From Martinezella miluonensis (GTDB lineage Bacteria > Pseudomonadota > Alphaproteobacteria > Rhizobiales > Rhizobiaceae), in contig NZ_FMAH01000036.1 in NCBI RefSeq assembly GCF_900094545.1, forward strand, positions 1 to 64,000: a stretch of 64,000 bases of DNA. The letters run 5' to 3'. The first letter of the stretch is position 1. Each line of letters starts with the position of its first letter. The position numbers were made by a program, and so were the translations under genes. Below the pieces are notes generated by a model, which ran no database searches, had not been told where the DNA came from, and saw nothing but the letters and a program-made list of their open reading frames with translations. This document shows, piece after piece, positions 58,497-64,000 of the stretch.

Positions 58497-61115
58497 CTAG
58501 TTCTTGTCCAGCGTCTCGCGCACGACCACGGCAAGCTGCTTCAGCGAAAACGGCTTCGGCAAGAAGCCGAATTGCGCATCGGCCGGCAGGTTGCGGGCAA
58601 AAGCATCCTCCGCATAACCCGACACAAAGATGAACTTCATATCGGGATATTTCTTGCGCAGCTCGCGCAGCAGCGACGGGCCATCCATTTCAGGCATGAC
58701 GACATCGGATACGACGACATCGACCTGCCCGTCGAGCTCGTCCATGATATCGAGCGCCTCGACGCCAGAGCCGGCCTCGTAGACGGTATAGCCGCGCGTC
58801 TCGAGCATGCGCTTGCCGCCGCGACGCACCGCCTCCTCGTCCTCGACCAACAGCACCACTGCGGACTTGCCCGTCAGGTCGGCCGGCTCCTCTGCCGGAA
58901 CGACCGCCGCAACGCTTTGGTCCATGGCCGCAACATCGCGGCTTTCCGGCATTTTCGCTTCGGTCACCGCAAGCATTTCGACGATGTGGCGCGGCAGGAA
59001 GATGCGGAAAGTCGTTCCCTTGCCGACTTCCGATTCCGGCTGGATGTAACCGCCGGACTGCTTGATGATGCCATAGACCATCGCAAGACCGAGGCCGGTG
59101 CCCTTGCCCACTTCCTTGGTCGTGAAGAAAGGCTCGAAGATTTTGTCCATGATTTCGGGCGCGATACCGGTGCCGGTATCGCTGACTTCGATGAGAACCA
59201 TGTCCTCATGCGGCAGATAGGGATAATTGAAGGCGCTAACGTCGGCCGCAAGCAGATTGCGTGTTCGCAGCGTCAGCATGCCACCGCCCGGCATCGCGTC
59301 GCGCGCATTGACGCAGAGATTGATGATCACCTGCTCGAACTGCGAAAGATCCGTCTTCACCGGCCAGAGATCGCGGCCGTAATCGACATCCAGCTTGACA
59401 TGCGTGCCCGACAGCAGCCTGTCGACCAGCATGCGCAGATCGCCGATCACATCGGTGAGGTTGAGGACTGTCGGCCGCATGGTCTGCTTGCGCGAGAAGG
59501 CGAGCAGCTGCCGCACCAGCACGGCCGCTCGATTGGCGTTGCGCTTGATTTCCATCAAATCCGCAAAGCTGGCATCGGAGGGCCGCGCCTGCAGCAGCAG
59601 ATGGTCGGAAGACAAGAGGATCGCGGTCAGTACGTTGTTGAAATCGTGCGCGATGCCGCCGGCGAGCGTGCCCACAGCGTTCAGCTTCTGCGTCTGCGCC
59701 ATCTGCGTCTCGAGCGCCTTCTGCTCGGTCACCTCCACGGCATAGACGATCGCAGCCTCTTCCGGCGCCTCGTCGGTCTGGTCGATAACGGCATTGATAT
59801 AGAATCGGAAATGCCGCGTCTCGTCTTTCGGATTGCGGGAGTCGATCGCTGGGATATCGCCTTGCCGGTCCTTGGCGGCGGCAAGCGCCTGGTGTAGCCG
59901 CGATCGGTCGCTCTCGTTGACGACGGTCTCCAGCGCTGCTCCACGCTCGATGTCGTCGCGTGACACCAGATCCGAGAACAGCTTCAGGAATGGCGCATTG
60001 GTGCGCAGGATGCGGCCGGTACCGTCAACGGAAGCGATCGCCATCGGCGTGTTGTTGAAGAAGCGACTGAAGCGCATTGCCGCGGCCGAAGCCGATTGTT
60101 CGGTGTCGCCGCCGTTTTGCCGCGTCAAGACGATAGTGCGGCTTTCGCCCGGGGCGCCGTCGCGCATCGATGTGACGCTGTGGACGATCTGCACGGGCAG
60201 GCTCTGGCCGTTGGAGCGGCGAAGATCAAGATCGAGCGTCACCGTCTTCTTGAAGCCAGGCTCGGCCTGAACCGACTGGATCAGCGCCAGCCCCTCGCCG
60301 GCGACGAGATCGCCGATTGTCATCGAACCGGGTACGAACTTCGTCAGATCGAAGCCCAGCCACTCCGCCAGCGTCGCATTGAGATAGAAGATCTCGCCCT
60401 TGCGGCCGGCGGAGAAGAAACCAGCCGGTGCGTGATCGAGATAGTCGATCGCGTTCTGCAATTCCTTGAAGAAGCGCTCCTGATCGTCGCGCTCGGAGGT
60501 GATATCCGTGATCTGCCAGATGTGCAGCGCCTTGTTGCCGCCCTGCTCCGGCTGCAGCACCCGCGCTTTCAATCGATACCAATGCGCCCCCTGCCCGATT
60601 CCATTGAAAGGACCGAGCGGTTTCAGCAGCCGGAATTCCTCCGATCCCTCCTTGCCGTCACGCAAACCATTGGCCAGACGATAGAGAGCCTCGTTTGATT
60701 CACGGTTACGGGAGAGCAGCGTCTCGAGCGACTGCACCTCGGTCGCCTTGCTGGCGCCGGTCAGCCGTCCATAGGCGGCGTTGGCATAGACGATGCGGCT
60801 TTTCTCGTCCGTTATCAGCGTCCCGTCCGGATGGCTGTTCAGGAACGAGCGCGCCAGGCTATCGGACTGGGGCTGCGGCATGACCTCGACGAAGCCGATG
60901 ATCGAGGAGACCAGAAAGAAGATGCCGACCATGGCAAGAATGCCTAGGCCTCCGAGCACGGCTTCATTGTCGAGCTGGCTCTTGAAGACGACGAAGGCAG
61001 CTGCTGCTGCCACGAGAACAAGCGCAAGCAGGATGATGCGCAGCACTGTGCCGGAACGAACCCCGCGATCCACCAGCGGCACGCTATACTCGTCGGACGG
61101 ACGCTGCTTCGTCAT
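58497..61115 (-). CDS. cckA: Cell-cycle hybrid histidine kinase CckA
   Basis: An 872-residue sensor kinase/phosphatase that feeds phosphate through ChpT to CtrA. Two N-terminal membrane segments (about 24-44 and 52-75), then several PAS-like regions (about 85-480), a HisKA/HATPase core with phosphorylated H490 in GGIAHDFNN, DTGTGIAPEIMDKIFEPFFTTKEVGKGTGLGL, and a C-terminal receiver with D804 in VVSDVVMPEMDGPS. The start at 61115 has GAGGGG upstream; the long upstream extension is spurious. No chpT or ctrA is in the window. Confidence 0.93.
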   Translation of the reverse strand: MTKQRPSDEYSVPLVDRGVRSGTVLRIILLALVLVAAAAAFVVFKSQLDNEAVLGGLGILAMVGIFFLVSSIIGFVEVMPQPQSDSLARSFLNSHPDGTLITDEKSRIVYANAAYGRLTGASKATEVQSLETLLSRNRESNEALYRLANGLRDGKEGSEEFRLLKPLGPFNGIGQGAHWYRLKARVLQPEQGGNKALHIWQITDITSERDDQERFFKELQNAIDYLDHAPAGFFSAGRKGEIFYLNATLAEWLGFDLTKFVPGSMTIGDLVAGEGLALIQSVQAEPGFKKTVTLDLDLRRSNGQSLPVQIVHSVTSMRDGAPGESRTIVLTRQNGGDTEQSASAAAMRFSRFFNNTPMAIASVDGTGRILRTNAPFLKLFSDLVSRDDIERGAALETVVNESDRSRLHQALAAAKDRQGDIPAIDSRNPKDETRHFRFYINAVIDQTDEAPEEAAIVYAVEVTEQKALETQMAQTQKLNAVGTLAGGIAHDFNNVLTAILLSSDHLLLQARPSDASFADLMEIKRNANRAAVLVRQLLAFSRKQTMRPTVLNLTDVIGDLRMLVDRLLSGTHVKLDVDYGRDLWPVKTDLSQFEQVIINLCVNARDAMPGGGMLTLRTRNLLAADVSAFNYPYLPHEDMVLIEVSDTGTGIAPEIMDKIFEPFFTTKEVGKGTGLGLAMVYGIIKQSGGYIQPESEVGKGTTFRIFLPRHIVEMLAVTEAKMPESRDVAAMDQSVAAVVPAEEPADLTGKSAVVLLVEDEEAVRRGGKRMLETRGYTVYEAGSGVEALDIMDELDGQVDVVVSDVVMPEMDGPSLLRELRKKYPDMKFIFVSGYAEDAFARNLPADAQFGFLPKPFSLKQLAVVVRETLDKN

Positions 61116-61405
61116 AAACCCCTCGTCTCCGCCATTCTCCTCGCGACATGTCATAGACGTTTCGGATCGCCAGAGTCGGACCTTTCGAATCTTCTTTACC
61201 AATTTGCATGACAGGCAAAAAGCTTTGCGGGGCCAGAAAGGCTTGAATTCACAAGCAAGAGAGCCACGGAGGCTGCAATCACATCTTGTATCGGGCTTGA
61301 TCCTGTCCATATGATCGCCGCATAGAAAGTCCACGGTCAAGGCATCTGCCTTATTGTAGTTGCGCATAGGCCGCGACATCGGGGACAAATACGGAGTATC
61401 TCGAC

Positions 61406-62332
61406 ATGTGGGACGACATCGCCGGAGCCTATGGCAGCCGCTTTTTCCTTGCAGCCGGCGGGGTTGGCCTCGCCCTTCTCGTACTGATCGGCATTCTTTG
61501 GATTGTGCGCAATCGGGCACCTTCACCCTTTGTCCGCGGCGGCAAGAACCGCCAGCCGCGCCTGCAGGTGCTGGATGCCGCCGCCGTCGATGCGCGCCGC
61601 CGTCTCGTGCTCGTCCGGCGCGACGGCATCGAACACCTCATCATGATCGGCGGCCCGACCGATATTGTCATCGAATCCGGCATCTCGGATCCCACTCGGG
61701 CAGGAGCAGCGGCATCGCTCGAAGCTCCGGTCGCATTCGAAAGCCGGCTGCAGCCGCTGCAAAAGGTCGGCGAGCTCGATAGCCCGCCCGTCGCGCTTCC
61801 TGCGCAACGGCAGCAGTCGACAGAGGAAAAGATCGAAGCCTATCTGCGCGCCGAGTCGGCCGCTCCAACGCCGCCAAGGCCGGCGCCGCAGCCGGTTGAA
61901 CGTGCCCCTCAGCCCGTCGCGCCGCCGCCACAGCGCGCATCGCAGCCGGCACCCGCCATCACCGAAGCCGAAGCCGCCGACATCTTGGACGCAGCCCGCC
62001 ATGTCGTCCTGCCGCCGCAGCCTATACGACCGGCAGCCGTCGAGCCGACCATCACGCCGCTCGCCCCCGTTCCGGCCCCCGCTGATACCGGCAATGATTT
62101 CCAGCGCGTGCTCGAAGCGGAAATGTCGAAGAATTTGACTGCGGAACGGATTATTCCAAGCGTTCCGCCGCAGCGGCAGGTTCAACAGCAGCCGGTGACC
62201 GCACCCTCTCAAGTTCCAGGCCCAGCGCAACGCGTCGAACCCGAACTGGCCCCGATGACCGGAGCGGACAGCGCCCTTCAGAAAGAAGTGGCCCGCATCT
62301 TCGGTGAAATGAGCGTCAGCCGCGACAAATAG
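61406..62332 (+). CDS. FliO-like membrane protein
   Basis: A 308-residue protein with one N-terminal membrane segment (about 13-34) and a FliO-type module (RLQVLDAAAVDARRRLVLVRRDGIEHLIMIGG). FliO assists flagellar export-gate assembly. Here the C-terminal 180 residues are a long Pro/Ala/Gln-rich disordered region, unlike short classical FliO, and no flagellar gene is nearby. CGGAG precedes the ATG. It is divergent from cckA and convergent with dksA. Confidence 0.72.
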   Translation: MWDDIAGAYGSRFFLAAGGVGLALLVLIGILWIVRNRAPSPFVRGGKNRQPRLQVLDAAAVDARRRLVLVRRDGIEHLIMIGGPTDIVIESGISDPTRAGAAASLEAPVAFESRLQPLQKVGELDSPPVALPAQRQQSTEEKIEAYLRAESAAPTPPRPAPQPVERAPQPVAPPPQRASQPAPAITEAEAADILDAARHVVLPPQPIRPAAVEPTITPLAPVPAPADTGNDFQRVLEAEMSKNLTAERIIPSVPPQRQVQQQPVTAPSQVPGPAQRVEPELAPMTGADSALQKEVARIFGEMSVSRDK

Positions 62333-62360
62333 AGCGCGGCCCGAAATAGAGCGCGGCCCG
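62327..62360. repeat. 17-bp perfect tandem duplication over the FliO-like stop codon
   Basis: The 17-base unit AAATAGAGCGCGGCCCG occurs twice in direct tandem (62327-62343 and 62344-62360). The first copy holds the real TAG stop, and the second copy repeats the same stop and flanks downstream. Confidence 0.9.
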
Positions 62361-62377
62361 AAACGCCTGCGAATCAA

Positions 62378-62414
62378 AAAAGGCACGGCGTTTGGAGCGC
62401 CGTGCCTTTTATTT
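62378..62414. terminator. Bidirectional terminator between FliO-like gene and dksA
   Basis: A perfect 13-bp stem (62378-62390 with 62398-62410) with A and T runs on its flanks sits between the convergent genes and can serve both. Confidence 0.85.
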
Positions 62415-62440
62415 TGTTCCGGTCAAGATCGACCGTTCCA

Positions 62441-62860
62441 TTACTCGTCGCGATAGACCTTCTCGCGGCGCTCGTGGCGTTCCTGCGCTTCGATCGACAA
62501 GGTGGCGATCGGACGTGCGTCGAGACGCTTGAGGCCGATCGGCTCGCCGGTTTCTTCACAGTAGCCGTAAGTGCCGTCCTCGATACGCTGCAGTGCAGCG
62601 TCGATTTTCGAGATAAGTTTACGCTGGCGGTCGCGAGCCCGAAGTTCGATGGCCCGGTCTGTTTCTGAGGAAGCCCGATCGGCGAGATCGGGATGGTTTG
62701 CGCTTTCTTCTGCCAAATGGTCCAGGGTTTCGCGCGCTTCTCTAAGGATATCGTTTTTCCAGGCGATCAGCTTCGCTCGAAAATAAGCTCGCTGATTTAG
62801 GTTCATGAACTCCTCGTCTTCCGAGGGCACGTAATTGCTAAGATCGATCTTCTCACTCAA
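62441..62860 (-). CDS. dksA: DksA-type RNA polymerase regulator with degenerate zinc finger
   Basis: A 139-residue DksA/TraR protein that acts with ppGpp on RNA polymerase. I set the start at the TTG at 62860: it is preceded by AGGAGA with seven-base spacing, and the protein then begins SEKIDLSNYVPSEDEEF; the longer frame to 62944 adds unrelated residues. The coiled-coil is normal, with the DLADRASSETDRAIELRARDRQR tip region. Of the four zinc cysteines only C101 remains; the others are T104, S122 and A125. Confidence 0.93.
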   Translation of the reverse strand: MSEKIDLSNYVPSEDEEFMNLNQRAYFRAKLIAWKNDILREARETLDHLAEESANHPDLADRASSETDRAIELRARDRQRKLISKIDAALQRIEDGTYGYCEETGEPIGLKRLDARPIATLSIEAQERHERREKVYRDE

Positions 62861-63140
62861 CGCGATTCTCCTGAAGAACATCTCATATGGCGGGCTGTAT
62901 ATCCCAACCAATAGTGCCGGTTCAAGCCAAATAGAGGCTGTCAACTGATTTTTAAATTTGTCATAAATTTCGGCTAAGCGTCTAATTTTTCACCATATAT
63001 TGGCAACGACCCAAATTTGGCGTGCCGGTAACCTTTGCGCGAGCCGGTGCTCCCGCTCGATTCGGGCGGCATCACCGCGGTTGACGGCATGGGCAGGGAG
63101 ACGTTACGTCATTGACAAAATAGAGCTTCGGAATTTCATC

Positions 63141-63632
63141 ATGACCAGCATCTCGCCGCCGCCATCACGTATCTATCTCCTGCGTCATGCAGAGGCTCAG
63201 CGGGCCGCACCCGGACAGAAGGATTTCGATCGTCCTCTGAGCAACAACGGTTACGCCGCAGCAGAAATCGTTGCCGACAAGGCCGCCGAAAAAGACTACA
63301 AGCCAGATCTGGTCATCTCATCGACGGCGCTGCGCTGCCGCCAGACGGCCGAGGCCATGCGCCGCGTCGTCAGCCCCTCCACCGAATTCCGCTTTGTCGA
63401 TGCCGTCTATAATGGAACGCTGGACATCTACCTTTCGCTTATCGCGTCGCAAAAGGATCAGCAGTCCGTCATGCTCGTGGCGCATAATCCGACCATCGAG
63501 CAGACGCTGGAAGCTCTGATCGGTCACAAGGCCCTGGCAGCCGCCCTCCCGCACGGCTTTCCGACTGCCGGCCTCGCGGTCGTCGACGCGGCATCGACCG
63601 GCTGGTCGCTGACGGAATTTGTCACCAAATAG
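63141..63632 (+). CDS. SixA-type histidine phosphatase
   Basis: A 163-residue protein of the RHG phosphatase superfamily, resembling SixA, with the phosphohistidine motif in IYLLRHAEAQ (H16), STALRCRQTAEAM and VAHNPTIEQTLEAL carrying the second His. SixA acts on phosphohistidine of Hpt-type domains, a possible link to the nearby CckA phosphorelay, but that is speculative. ATG 63141 follows CGGAA; the frame before it is unconserved. Confidence 0.85.
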   Translation: MTSISPPPSRIYLLRHAEAQRAAPGQKDFDRPLSNNGYAAAEIVADKAAEKDYKPDLVISSTALRCRQTAEAMRRVVSPSTEFRFVDAVYNGTLDIYLSLIASQKDQQSVMLVAHNPTIEQTLEALIGHKALAAALPHGFPTAGLAVVDAASTGWSLTEFVTK

Positions 63633-63742
63633 GGATAAGCGCCTGAAGCGAGCCAGCTCGGTCTTCGCTTTGCTCGCTCATCTTTTCCGCGCAAGATTCG
63701 CTTCCTATATTCACGGTCACGCTGTCACCCAGGGATCCCGCC

Positions 63743-64000
63743 TTGCCCCCAAGCCTGACCTCCTTTACCGACGACGCCCTCATCGCCTTCGACAATCTCG
63801 CAGATCGCGCAGCCGGGCTCGTCAACCCGACAATTCGGCTGGGGGTGACGGGGCTCTCCCGCTCCGGAAAGACCGTGTTCATCTCGTCGCTGTTGCACAA
63901 TCTGCTGAATGGCGGACGCCTGCCCTTGTTCGAGCCGGTACAATCGGGCCGCGTTTCGGCGGCTCGCCTCGAGCCCCAGCCGGACGACGCCGTGCCGCGC
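63743..64000 (+). CDS. ycjX: YcjX-like P-loop NTPase, 5' part (cut by window edge)
   Basis: The visible 86 residues start with a TTG at 63743 (AGGGA upstream) and contain the P-loop GLSRSGKT (residues 37-44) followed by VFISSLLHNLLNGGRLPLFEP, the diagnostic YcjX opening. YcjX is a predicted GTPase/ATPase linked to stress responses. The gene continues beyond base 64000; its usual YcjF partner cannot be checked. Confidence 0.85.
   Translation, partial: MPPSLTSFTDDALIAFDNLADRAAGLVNPTIRLGVTGLSRSGKTVFISSLLHNLLNGGRLPLFEPVQSGRVSAARLEPQPDDAVPR

Noticed and set aside
1..64000. tRNA, rRNA or CRISPR features
   Set aside because: No cloverleaf with a TTC-type loop, no rRNA core sequence and no regularly spaced repeat array was recognised by eye; a covariance-model scan would be decisive.

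Overview
This is a chromosomal segment of an alphaproteobacterium of the Rhizobiales, most likely family Rhizobiaceae (Rhizobium/Agrobacterium type). The evidence is the gene content: a CckA hybrid kinase, a PurS/PurQ/small-PurL purine pathway, a single-cysteine DksA, a eukaryote-like NADP isocitrate dehydrogenase, paired DUF1127/MocR genes, and GC-rich DNA carrying rhizobial-looking mosaic palindromes. Genus and species cannot be fixed from what is visible. I see no rRNA, tRNA or CRISPR array. The only mobile element is the 3' end of an IS200-type transposase at the left edge.

Layout. 1-0.4 kb: IS200 end. 0.45-9.3 kb: envelope and housekeeping genes (AsmA-like protein, Bcp peroxiredoxin, DUF455 ferritin-like protein, M23 peptidase, DEAD-box helicase, Nudix hydrolase, TfoX-N protein). 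9.3-14.7 kb: a tight minus-strand operon resembling the accessory genes of CO-dehydrogenase-type molybdenum hydroxylases (flavin reductase, MoxR ATPase, VWA protein, two XdhC parts, MPT-binding/MocA fusion). No hydroxylase structural genes are present. 14.8-31.2 kb: solute-binding protein, rpe, purB, several membrane proteins, purC-purS-purQ, a 5.6-kb accessory block (lipoprotein, AAA_28, DUF1127/MocR pair, PagL-like protein, nitrilase/LysR pair), then purL-bolA.

31.1-36.3 kb: a membrane-embedded alpha/beta-hydrolase, a small membrane protein, grxD and two tandem Bcr/CflA efflux pumps. 36.3-47.7 kb, all minus strand: a membrane-tailed class III cyclase, two tandem inositol-phosphatase paralogues, ttcA, glsA, rpsD, a HerA-like ATPase, lldD-like oxidase, the overlapping trmJ-murI-GNAT operon and an exported protein. 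47.9-58.2 kb: icd, GST, AraC/GyrI regulator, alaS, recA with a putative SOS box, psuK-psuG, and a trpS resembling the Firmicutes form. 58.5-64 kb: cckA, a FliO-like gene, dksA, a SixA-type phosphatase and the 5' end of ycjX.

How they work together: purB/C/S/Q/L cover five polypeptides of purine synthesis. BolA and the CGFS glutaredoxin are known [2Fe-2S] partners. PsuK and PsuG form a pseudouridine salvage pair. CckA and DksA are global regulators of cell cycle and stringent response. The most unusual items are the orphan molybdenum-hydroxylase maturation operon, the atypical trpS, three palindromic repeat loci (two of which share one family), a 22-bp perfect palindrome inside the start of an efflux gene, and a membrane-interrupted hydrolase inserted in the purL-bolA-grxD neighbourhood.
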